NCBI RefSeq assembly: GCF_037126465.1
Contig: NC_088204.1
Span: 63,487,807-63,551,806, forward strand
DNA: 64,000 nt
DNA from: Ornithodoros turicata
Lineage: Eukaryota > Arthropoda > Arachnida > Ixodida > Argasidae
Direction: 5' to 3'
Made by a program: the position numbers and the translations under genes. Positions 53,728-63,900 of the stretch are shown here, piece after piece. The number at the start of each line of letters is the position of its first letter. The first letter of the stretch is position 1. The notes under the pieces are model-generated. The model did not search any database. It saw only the letters and a program-made list of their open reading frames with translations, and was not told where the DNA came from.

Positions 53728-53733
53728 TTTATT
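53728..53733 (-). terminator. Poly(A) signal AATAAA of the dibasic precursor gene
   Basis: AATAAA in GTTAATAAACTATTTT on the minus strand, 120 bp after the stop codon. Confidence 0.7.
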
Positions 53734-53853
53734 AACTGCCTTAGCCCATACAAAAACATGAAGCTAAGCAATTAGCAGAAAACATGTCGCTGAAGAACAG
53801 CATGTCGCATCACGTTGCTATTTACATGTTGCTGGCTAAAACACACGTAGTTC

Positions 53854-54609
53854 CTAGTGATAACCTGTTGTGCTTGAAGGTGTAGTGTTGCTCGTTTGTC
53901 CTGCCTGAGAATCTGTCACGGAATAAGCCGTGGAAGACATCTCTTGAGACGCTTCGAAATGCGGTCCAGTAACCTCACGCTTGTTTAGAGTACCTGCTTC
54001 CGTTGAGGTAACTGGATGAGATGATGCCAGAGGTCCTTCAGTTTCACCAGCCCACCGCTTGAATACCAGGCTGGAAGCAGGGGCAGACGTGGTGTTGCCG
54101 AAAGGAGGTTCAGTGGGAATGTCACGTTTTTGACCGAAGGCTGGACCTTGCGTGCTGTGGTCGCTAACGAGCCCCGTGGCGATAGTGAAGTCCTCGCTTG
54201 CATGACTCTTGTCCACAGACTCTGTAGATGTGGCAACCCCCGCGGGTCTCTTCGCGGGTCCACTAGTAAAGTCCGCAGCACCAACAGTAGTTTCTGACAG
54301 CTGCCCCCGCTTTACCAAGCCAGCGGTTGTTTGCGACGCTGCCATAGTACCGGTGGGTACATCACGCTTCCAAGGGCCGTTTGTTGGTCCACCTTCTGTA
54401 GTAGACAGCGCTGATCCCAGGGTAGATCCAGCGTGGCGCCTGAACAGCCTCGACGTCGTAGAAGATTCCGTTGTAGACGCAACATCTCGTTTAGCGATAG
54501 ACACGGGAGGTAGTGTGCCATTCAGGGAGTCTGTCGTTGAAGGCTGCGTTGAATATCCGGTGACGGCTCCGATGAAGGCCAGAAGCAAAGCGACAACAAT
54601 GGGCTGCAT
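53854..54609 (-). CDS. Secreted Ser/Thr-rich precursor with multiple Lys-Arg cleavage sites (251 aa)
   Basis: The first ATG (54609) opens a clean signal peptide, MQPIVVALLLAFIGAVTG; the frame extends a little further upstream but without ATG. The mature part is rich in Ser, Thr, Gly, Pro and Ala with few hydrophobics and no Cys. It is punctuated by dibasic sites: SIAKRD, LFRRHA, GPWKRD, GLVKRG, GPAKRP, FGQKRD, LVFKRW and TLNKRE. The segments between are roughly 18-45 residues, several starting D-V or D-I-P-T, so an internal repeat is visible. Furin or prohormone-convertase processing into several peptides is a reasonable inference. A mucin-like salivary or cuticle-surface protein whose KR sites are incidental is the alternative. 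Sequons NGT, NTT and others are present. Transcription is supported by a TATA box at 54691-54700 and a poly(A) signal at 53728. No introns are needed. I do not recognise a named family. Confidence 0.8.
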   Translation of the reverse strand: MQPIVVALLLAFIGAVTGYSTQPSTTDSLNGTLPPVSIAKRDVASTTESSTTSRLFRRHAGSTLGSALSTTEGGPTNGPWKRDVPTGTMAASQTTAGLVKRGQLSETTVGAADFTSGPAKRPAGVATSTESVDKSHASEDFTIATGLVSDHSTQGPAFGQKRDIPTEPPFGNTTSAPASSLVFKRWAGETEGPLASSHPVTSTEAGTLNKREVTGPHFEASQEMSSTAYSVTDSQAGQTSNTTPSSTTGYH

Positions 54610-54690
54610 GATCCCCTTGCGTATATTGGCAGTGGTGGCACTCAAAGCGAGCAACTGGAAGCAAGTGTGACGAGCTGAACCATAGCGGTC

Positions 54691-54700
54691 GCTTTTATAG
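54691..54700 (-). promoter_or_regulatory. TATA box of the dibasic precursor gene
   Basis: CTATAAAAGC on the minus strand, with an initiator-like TCACACT about 30 bp downstream (around 54668) and the signal-peptide ATG about 60 bp further. A CACGTG E-box (54710-54715) lies just upstream. Confidence 0.7.
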
Positions 54701-54715
54701 CTTGCCGTTCACGTG

Positions 54716-57384
54716 ATCTGAATGCGCCACGACTATGTCTTCAAGGTTTTCATTGGTTGAAACCTAGAAGGGCAGAACATGCGGTTCGATAACGGGTTAT
54801 CTGACTTCTTCATGTTTTAATCTTTGACTGAAGATTAGCGCGCCAGGAGCATCTCAGACATATCTTATCGCCGTTGAGCAGCAGTAAGAGACATGTACCG
54901 GTGGTTCGTCATTTCCTGGTTAATGCGGTAAGTAGTATTTTATGCTTCACTGAGTTAGAAAGCTATGTTGGTCAGAAATTAGGCAGTCCCATAGCTGCGA
55001 GGGGCAGGTTGTATGTTATACTGTATCTGGGGCCTTTGGATTTTCTACATTTATTGCTACAGAAATTCAGCAGGTGCGCGTCGGCACCTATTTTCTTTCG
55101 AAAAAAGAAAAAAAAAAAAGAAAGATGCATATTTATTTTTCCTCGGAGTACTATCTATAGACAAACAGGAAATGTAAGAACTCTGGTGAGAAGAAAGTAG
55201 GCTGAGGAAAAGAAACTGAAACATCTAATTTATTTACAATGTGGAAAATAGGAGAACGCAAATCGTAAACGCGAAAGTGACGATTACACCATGGGGAAAA
55301 TATATGAAGAGGAGGTCCCCACACAGCTTGAGTCCGGTTATATACTATATACTGAGAGATTATGTAAAAGCACATACATGTAAAATCTTCACTTCAGTGG
55401 ACACGGAAACTATCAAAATTTGGGTGAGTCTACGTGTCTACTCCGTCCGTCTTTGTTGTCTCTGTTGTCCAAACCTTCTACCTCAGACTCAAGGAAATGC
55501 TGTCCACTTCACGCATCCAACAGCTCTCTTGCATCCTACTGCTTTGTTCTTCCCCATATGAGAATGAACGTTCTGCAGTTTGCACTTCACTTTCATTACG
55601 CTAAAAAGTCTCCTATAGGTGTTATGCGGGGTTCTTCAGAGTACCCGTCGGCTCGTATAACAGCGATCTCATTCTATGAGTATGCTCTCACGCCGAAAGT
55701 TGAGCACATTTGTCAATCAATTTCACGATGCAACGCATTTTGCGAATGGCACCCTCAATCGGAACCGGTGAAGTAGTGACTCGAATGGTCGAGGCATCAG
55801 TGGTGGTGACCTGTATGAAAGGCTACTGTCGATTCTATGAAGCAGTCATATGTATGTCGTCGTCTCGTCATCGTCTACTATCGTATAGTTAAGCTGTACT
55901 GAATGTTCCAAAACAATCGCTTTCCATCTGCACCAGCGAAGCGTATCTTTTGCGTGGGTTTTCCACCACAGTTTTTTCAGTTTCCTCCGACAGTTTTCCA
56001 TCAGAACGAGCGTAGCCGCCTTCGCATAGCATTATGGGGTGCTCCTGTCTACCGCGTGACCACTCACGTGACCCTCCTGACAGCACGGTGCCACCAAAGC
56101 AGACGACGCGAGCTGTGTCACAGTTCCGATGGCAGTATTATGTTGAACGCGTGCTTGCACTTTTATTTCTGTATGTTCGGATGTTTACTCTTCTATTAGA
56201 AGACCAGTAACAGTGTGCAGAACGCAAAAGAGTACGCGGGACCGGAAACATCGCGTGTGGCAACGGTGACTTCCAACGTATGTACGATTCTTGATTAAGT
56301 TGCCCCATTGGCCCCTATGAAGATCCTGTGCTCCATGGTCTTCCTGCCGTCCACTGAATTGCTCCAGACGCTTTAGTTCTTTCTTGTATTTTCATCCTTC
56401 CTTCATCATGTTCATATAATGTTTCACGTGCAATGGGGTAGGTTACCGCACCACAGCGGTGAAACAACCCATCTCATCGTCATCATTTATTGTTGTTGTT
56501 GGTTAAGTGCGAAACAATACTGCACCGAGAACACCATTAATCAGATTTGTACAACAACAGAGGATATGAAATGAATCTGCGGCACAGTGCCAGGTCCCCA
56601 ACGAACGATTCAAGATGACACGAACACACACGGGCGACTAAAATAACCGATCGTGTACTTACTAATTAAACGTGTTCCCGTGACAGAGCTGCTTTCCGGT
56701 CAACGAGAGCCGCAGCAGGGACAGGAACACATTACCATACGTCGTTTCTACGATGGTTATCACATTTTCACAATAAATGACTTTCGAAACGCAAAATCAC
56801 ACGGAGAGCATCGCGAGAAACAAGGTCTTGCAAAACCGAAACTTTAGACAGGATCACGTGGTGGAGAAGACGTAATGACGATTTTGATTCGACCGACCAC
56901 TAGAGGGTGGCTGCGCTAGTCTGGAGGGAAGAGCCGCTCCTTGTGTTTCCTTCCTCCATGGGCTTGTGCTACCGAAAGTTCCACAGCCTATATTTCAGTG
57001 AGAAGCGATGTCAGTTCCACAACAACCATGTATAGTCGGTCATGCTGGGTTCTAGGCAAAAAATGTTTCCGAAATAGCGGTGACGGAAAAGATGGTCCCA
57101 GCTGGTATGAGAGAAAAAAATTGTCCCGTAGAAACACAGCCTAGTACTTTTGCTTGAGAAAGATGTATGCGTTTAGCATGATTTATATCAAGCATCGCCA
57201 CAGAAAAAAGTCTTTTTAGTGAATGAAAGTCGTGTCTCAGATGTAAAGCCTCGCAAAGTGGACACACCGAAGCAACCCAAATAATTAGTTCAGGTTGTTA
57301 GATTACGCCCGTTAGGTGAGGTTAGTTAAGTTAGGTCAATTAATTTAGGCTGCTGACTGTGACATAAGCTTGATAAGATACTTA
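54716..57384. other. Unassigned intergenic region
   Basis: Many short frames, none with splice or start support that I trust. Degenerate TTAGGT-like words occur at 57310-57350. Confidence 0.35.
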
Positions 57385-57486
57385 GAAAGAGGTAACATTT
57401 CCTTGAACACAGGAGGAACACAGAAGACGATGAGGACAACACAAGGTTTGTGTGTTCCTCCAATTCAAAGAAATGTTACCTCTTTC
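57385..57486. repeat. 102-bp hairpin
   Basis: GAAAGAGGTAACATTTCCTT..AGGAGGAACACA is inverted as TGTGTTCCTCC..AAGAAATGTTACCTCTTTC. The arms are about 35 bp with a loop of about 30. It could be a small MITE or a miRNA-like hairpin. Confidence 0.7.
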
Positions 57487-57656
57487 TACAGTACACGAGC
57501 TCGTTTTTTTTGTTCTTCATTTGTTCTGATTATTGCTCGGTGCGGTAGCGCCAGGTTGAATGTTCTTCTAGCGTACTCATCTGCTTTTGCTGAGTAGAAC
57601 TGCAGCGTGAGAGCAAAGCTGCGTAGGGATGGGGGGTACCATCCCTGCTGATCTTC

Positions 57657-57857
57657 CTATGTGTTTCTTATAGTAGGTTGTACCAAATCCAGCTGCACAT
57701 CTGAAAGGGAGCCGCAGAGCATGTCGTTGCACTGCTTTGAAACCAGCCACTTTTTCTGGAGGTCTTCTATGAGACTTTCCACGGTTAGCAACTTTTTCAT
57801 CGGCCTGACAGTCTTCTCGTGGGAATTATTCGTTTTTTTCTTCGCACTTTGCGTCAA
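57657..57857 (-). pseudogene. Possible THAP/P-element-type transposase fragment
   Basis: The minus frame reads KKLLTVESLIEDLQKKWLVS and KQCNDMLCGSLSDVQLDLVQ. This coiled-coil-like Leu pattern resembles the segment after the THAP finger in P-element-like transposases, as I remember them. No THAP zinc finger or catalytic region was recognised nearby. The surrounding minus-strand frames (to about 58260) are broken. Confidence 0.3.
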
Positions 57858-59379
57858 CTGTGATGCTCACCTTGCATTCTAATGTTCGAGGGCTCTCTTG
57901 CACTCATGCCCAAGATTCGCGGACAAAACTTAAAGCGTGCTCAGCCTGCATTACACCCGTAGACGCAATGCATAAGAAACGTATAATTTCATTTTGGCGG
58001 ATAACGCCGACACTTTTCACTGGTTCACCACTGGATCCTGTGAGGTCTCTATTCAAGAAATTATGCCTTAAAGTAATTGTCAATATATCTCTAAAGGCTT
58101 TTATTCCACCGGCGTTCGAAACCTTCCACATTATACTCAATGGGATAGAAGTAGAATTCGCTCTCCATCGTGATTTCAGTCTCATACATCAAAATATATC
58201 CGCTTTAGGTAATTTTCCACTGCAGTTTCACAATGAGGGGGACAATGTTTGGAACCTAAAGTGAATGTCTTGATTTTGTAGCAAGTCAATTTTGTTCCCG
58301 AGGGCACCAAAGTGCGACTAAAATGTGAGACATCACACTTAAAGAGGGCTTAGCCTATCGACACTTCCGCATGTAGGAAAGCCGACTGTACATTTGAGCA
58401 TGTGTAAATGGGATGAGGAATGAAACTCAAAAGGGAGGGGAATTTTCAGAGTTCAGCACCGCAAGACGGGTTTGATAAAAACATCTACAAAATAAAGGTG
58501 TGCTTTGACGGCCAAAGCGGCTGAAGAACATTTCTGGTGACTTCTGCTTTAACAACAGAAAAGACAAGGCTGCAGATACTGCGTTCCCCTGGGTTCGCGT
58601 TTTGGGAAATCGAAAGCTCTCTTCTCCTTGGTATCAGTTTCTTAAACGCTTCACACTCTTTCTTAATTTTTCCTCGCAGCACCACGGGGAAACTTGGTTG
58701 CCACCAATATCAAATTTGATGGGTAGTAAAATCGTATATTTTGTCTAACGATGTTATATACCTCTATTTAGGAGAAGCGAAGGCAAGGCAATTTTCTTTT
58801 TCTTTTCTTCATGCATACACTTGTCTCGGCGACAGCATGCTTAAACTGTGCATGGCCGAGCCGTTGTGCCTGCGCTGTCCGGGAGCGTCATTCACGAACA
58901 AAATGTGTACGTCATCTAAGTAAGGCATATGCTCCTATGTTCAATTCACTTAAATGCGTCGAATACAACTCGGACCTAGCGCATATAATCGTGTTGTGTC
59001 AATGTTTTCTTGAATTCAAGCTGATCATGGCGGCGTACCTGTGCAGAAACTTAGCACATTGCCAGAAGCGCGCTTTTTGATCCTTCCTTTCAGCAAATGC
59101 TCGCAGACATGCATCATTCTGTGCAGTTGCCTGCTTATTTTAGCGGCATGTTTTGCGCGTCAAATAGTGCACCCTGCGCGATTTTTGCAAACACTCGAGG
59201 TGACGTTGTACTTCGCCTTCGACAAAGTACTGTCAATAGCCTAAGATAACGTTACCCCAATATTCCCATCACCATGGCGATATCCGATCATTCTTTTTTT
59301 AGTGTACACCAGAGGTGCCGAGCTCATTCGTTTCTGCAGGCCGCATACGACTGCTTTGGGGTAACCTGCTTCTTGTATA
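57858..59379. other. Unassigned region
   Basis: Broken frames that may belong to the preceding transposase relic up to about 58260. Nothing is recognised beyond that. Confidence 0.3.
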
Positions 59380-59785
59380 CAGGGTGTCCCAGAAAACGTG
59401 TCATTGAATTATAATAAAGAAACTACGCCACCTAGAATCATGCGATCAACGGCATTTGTCCTTACTTGGTTTTTGCCACCTCCTGGTGTGCATGTCATGT
59501 AACCTAAGTTTAATTATGTAAATTTTTGCGAAGTGAACTCGGAAATTTGCCAAGTAAAGGTCACTTGAAGACCGAATTTACTCAAATTCATAATAATTCA
59601 CAGTGATATTCAGAATCTACCCTGTCTGGAAAAATAGCCGAAAATCATGCTTCTCGGGGCACTTGAATCTAACGCGCGAGGACATTTTGAGCGCAAGCGC
59701 TGTCAGTCCGACGAAAGGAGGTGGGAAACCCAGCCCACAGAGTGATAGTAGAAAAAGTGACGGTTTCTGAAATTCGGAGAGGGAA

Positions 59786-59935
59786 CCCAAGCACAATGTA
59801 CTGAAAGTCGTGTGCAATAGGGGTGGACGGGTAGGTGGAAGGCCTTGAATACCCTCTTACAACTAAAGAACATTGATAAGACACATACCGTCCACCCCTA
59901 TTGCACTCGACTTTCGGTACATTGTGCTGCCTGGG
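59786..59935 (-). mobile_element. 150-bp MITE, CCCAAGC family, AA TSD, nested at the foldback centre
   Basis: It runs from CCCAAGCACAATGTACTGAA to TTTCGGTACATTGTGCTGCC+TGGG, with AA flanks (59784-59785 and 59936-59937). The interior is reverse-complementary to the copies at 47069 and 49071, hence the minus assignment. Confidence 0.9.
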
Positions 59936-60343
59936 AAGGTATGGTCCCAACCGAGGCCGGACGCGATAAGCTATGTCTGTGTTATCTCTTTCTACCATGC
60001 CGGTGTGAGCTGGGTTTCCAACCTCCTTTCGTCGGACTGACTATGATTCCGCTGAAAAATTCGTCGCGCGCTATCCTCTGCGAGCTCCGTAGAGCATGAT
60101 TTTCGGCTACTTTTTTCCTATATACGATGGCTCCTCAATATTCCTGTCAATTATCATTAATTCGAGTAAATTCGGCACGCTCTTCACATTGGTGGGGTTA
60201 AAAAGTAACCTTTACTTCGCAAATTTCTGAGTTCAGTTCACAAAAATTTACATGATCAAACTTAGGTTACATGACATGCACATCAGGAGGGGGCAAAAAC
60301 CTAGTAAGAACAAATGCCGTGGACCGCATGATTTTATGTGGCG

Positions 60344-60347
<4 letters not shown>

Positions 60348-60374
<27 letters not shown>
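60348..60374. repeat. (TA)n microsatellite
   Basis: About 13 uninterrupted TA units within the right arm of the foldback. Confidence 0.95.
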
Positions 60375-60749
60375 ATTCAATGACACGTTTTTTAGAACAC
60401 CCTGTAGATGATTGAATTCACTCGAGAGATCACCAAGCCTACCAGTCCGTGTCCAGTAGCTTTGAAGGCACCAATATTACAAATCGGTCTTGTAGGGTTT
60501 ACTCAAAAGTTTGGTAGGAGTACGAGCGAGGCGCCTTAACTCAGTCGGCCATGCCGCTGGTCTCCGAACGAACTGCCGCGTTGGCAGACAAGTGTAAGTG
60601 CGGAATGGCAGTAACTGCTCGACAAGTCGACACGAGTGATTCCCTAGCTTCGTCTATAAGGCCCTGGGGTTGGCTGTTGTGATTAACAGTCCCTGGCGTT
60701 ATACCTTGACGGTTGAGATAAGCGGAAGTGTTGTTTCGGCGCAAGGACA

Positions 60750-60959
60750 TGTGCCACACTCTTAAGAATGAGGGGGGGGGGGGTGTCGAGGTAGCTTGCC
60801 GTTGTTGGCCGCACTCAAGTGGGCATCGTCACGACTATAGCCAAAAAAAAAAAAAAGGAAACGAAGGTGGGAGAAAGGGGAGTTGAGGACTTCAAAGTGA
60901 TGTAGAAGCAGGATGACCGGTACTGATGGGACGGAAGCACACTGTAGGTGAGAGGTGCA
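60750..60959 (-). other. Probable 3' UTR and junction of the I-type LINE
   Basis: Downstream of the ORF stop the minus strand runs through a T/C-rich stretch with a T run, to a C run and then TCATTCTTAAGAGTGTGG, which matches a MITE tip. The LINE end or its insertion site therefore lies near a MITE remnant. Confidence 0.4.
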
Positions 60960-63900
60960 CTAGAGTCGTCTCTCCGCTAGGCCCGTTGCTTGGAGAAAGC
61001 GCACGAGGCCGCGAGTTTTTGAAAGTCGTTCCGCACAACAACCTTCGGGGAAGAGGACGTCCGTCAGTATACCAGGCCTGGCGTGGGGAAGATGGGTTTC
61101 CCGCATGGCATGGTATGCACGGCATTCTGTCAGGATATGCGCAATTGTCTCCGGATGATTACAGTGTCCGCAACTGGAATCCTCCCTGGAGCCGATCTTG
61201 CACAGTTGAGAGTTCGTGAACGCAGATCCTGTGCGTAATCGATGGAGCATTGTCTGCATACCACGGGGAAGATCTTTCGTGGGGAGAGAGGGTCGGTGAT
61301 TCTGCATGATGTCCTGTATGCCAGGGTGACGCACCTCAACTAGCTGTTTGACGACCAAGAGCCTGTCAGTGTCGGCCGGGACTGCTAAGGATGGGCTGCA
61401 GCTGTTGTGTGCTGAGGAAGCTAGCTGGTCCGCTCGTTCGTTGCCTCTGATGCCGACATGAGATGGGATCCATTGGAGCGTAAGCTCACCTCCGGTTAGC
61501 CTATGCTGGGCACACGATCTCCTTATACATCGGGCCAGAATGCTACCACACATGGGGTTTATCACGTTGTTGAGGGCACTTTTGGAGTCCGTAAGCAAGA
61601 CGGCCTTAGGTATTCCGGTGACTTGAACCGCAGCAGCTGCGTGTAGCAAGGCCAGGAGTTCGGCCGTCGTAGATGAGATTGGGTAGCGAACTGATTTCCC
61701 TTGCCAGGCCTTGTTTATTGACGGGATGTAGTACGCACTGGTAGCACTTTTGGAACGGTGGTCAATGGAGCCATCCGTGAACACCAGAGTATGTGTGTGA
61801 TAAACGTCGCTGATCAGGTTCTCAGCCGCCATCCTGGCCACTAGGGGGCTGGACTCGCTCTTCTTCCGTAGACCCGGGATGTGAAGCGTTGTTGCGGGCA
61901 CGAACTCCCGCCACGGTGGCGTAGGTGGACTAGCTGGGAGCCGAGGAAGAGCGCCCCTGTTGGCTAGAGAGCTGGTGGCACTAGCCAGGCGTCCTAGGGA
62001 TGTGTGTGTCCTCTGTTCGAGGTCGGTGAAGAGGGAATGCTTGCTGATGGATGTTGATGCATCATCCAGAAACTGGAGTCCTTTGAGCTCAGAGTGGACA
62101 CTAACAGGCTTTTCCTTAGCTTCCAGGTACGTTTGGGTGACGCTAGAGAACGTTGGGAGACCAAGCGCAGTTCTTATGCCAGCGCGATGAAGGCGCTCAA
62201 GGGCCTGCCATTGTGTAGGCGCGAGGTCTACGTATGGCGCCACGTAGAGAATGCGTGACAAGATCAGGGCTTTGTGAAGGGTGAGCAATGACCGCGCATT
62301 GCAGCCCCATGACTTACCGCTGATTCTGCGTAGCAGGTTGAGCGTTTTCTTCCCCTTGCAAATAGTCTCGTTTACTTGCTTAGACCAGCGTAATGTGCTA
62401 TCGATGGTGACACCAAGATATTTACATGACGCGCATCTTGGGATGGGAGTGTTGTTAATGCTGAGGCTTGGGAAGTCTTTGCCCACGTACTTTCCACGGG
62501 GAATGCAGACCATGCATTTTGACTTCTCTGGTGATGCTTCCAGCCCTCTCGCAAGCAGCGCTGCATTGAGCCCGTTCAAGGCAATATCAGCTGTGTCACG
62601 AACTTTCTCCTTGTCCGTTCCCACAATGCGGAGGCAGATGTCGTCCGCGTAGATGGTGATATGAAGGGCATACGGTGTAGGGCGAATTCCTCGGTGAATC
62701 CCTGCCATGATTAGGTTGAATAGTATAGGTGATAGAACACTGCCTTGTGGGACTCCTCGCTCAAACTTCTTCACAGAGCTGATACACCCGCGGACGGAGA
62801 CGTCAAACGTTCTGTTGGACAGAAAGTCACATAGGTATCCTAGAAGGCGGCCAGTGACTCGAGCTGCTTCGAGCGCAGCGAAACATGCCGAGTGCGTTAC
62901 CGAGTCGTATGCCTTCTTCACGTCAATGAAGAAAGCGAGAGCAAACTCATTGGACTCTCTCGCTTGCTTCAGGCTAGTAGCCACTTCAGCGATTGCGTCA
63001 GACGCGCTCCAGCCCTTCCGGAATGCCGTAATGTGATCTGGGAAGCAACCGCCTCGCTCCAAGACCCAAGCCAGCCTTTTGTGAATTATACGCTCCAATA
63101 ATTTGCCAACGCACGAGGTTAGGGCAATGGGACGGTAGGAGGACAGTTGGCTCGGTGGCCTCCCCGGCTTTAGGACGGGTATTACTCGAGCATGTTTCCA
63201 ATCAGATGGGATGCATCCAGAGGTCCAGACGTTGTTATATAGTTGGAGCAGAGCGTCGAGTTGGTCGTCGCCTAGGTTCTTGAGGGCCTGGTTAGGGATC
63301 CCGTCCGGGCCAGCTGCACTGCGCCGCTTTAAGCCTTGGATGGCGTACTTCAGCTCGGACATCGTGAGGTCGCCGTCCGCCGGGGAGCCATTTGCTCCTG
63401 TGTGGCTAGGAAAAAGGCGTTGGGCACTGCAACTTGCGACGCGAGCTAGCTCGCTGGCATAGTCTTCGGCTATGTTCTTGGGCTCCCTGTTTGAGGCTAC
63501 CGATAAGGTGACAAGCGGGTCGACAGGCTCGGGAAGGCTTTCGATCGCTCGCAGGGTATGCCCAACCTTCGTTGTTGGAGTGTGGGCATTGAGGGACTCG
63601 CTGAACTGTCTCCATTGGGTCCGCCTTAATTTCAAGGTATACCTTCTATGGGCAGCACAGACACGCTTGTAAGCGACCCAATCGCCCTGAAGGCCGGTTC
63701 TCAGAGCTCGTCGCTGTGCTCGTCGTCGCGCAGCACGGAGGTTGAGGTATCGGAGGTCAGGGGCAGGCATACTGGCCAGGTAGGATACTGCTTTTGAGCT
63801 ATTAGCCAATGACGCCTTTACAGAGTCGAGCAAGGTATCTACCGTGGAGCCGACCAGTCCCTCCCTGAACTTCACCCAGTTGGTAATAGTCTTCGTTTTC

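Larger units (their letters stand above)
59380..60404. mobile_element. 1-kb foldback element with TA TSD and about 400-bp arms
   Basis: The left end CAGGGTGTCCCAGAAAACGT and the right end (reverse complement CAGGGTGTTCTAAAAAACGT) are inverted, with TA at 59378-59379 and 60405-60406. Inverted similarity continues inward through GCATGTCATGTAACCTAAGT, CGAAAATCATGCT and CAGTCCGACGAAAGGAGGT up to the nested MITE. There is no ORF. The right arm carries a (TA)n run. Confidence 0.85.

Noticed and set aside
57310..57350. TTAGGT-like words resembling arthropod telomeric (TTAGG)n repeat
   Set aside because: Only a few imperfect units in about 40 bp; not a tandem array.
60526..60600. D-arm-like TTAACTCAGTCGGCC near 60540, possible tRNA
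   Set aside because: No T-arm or matching acceptor stem could be folded downstream.
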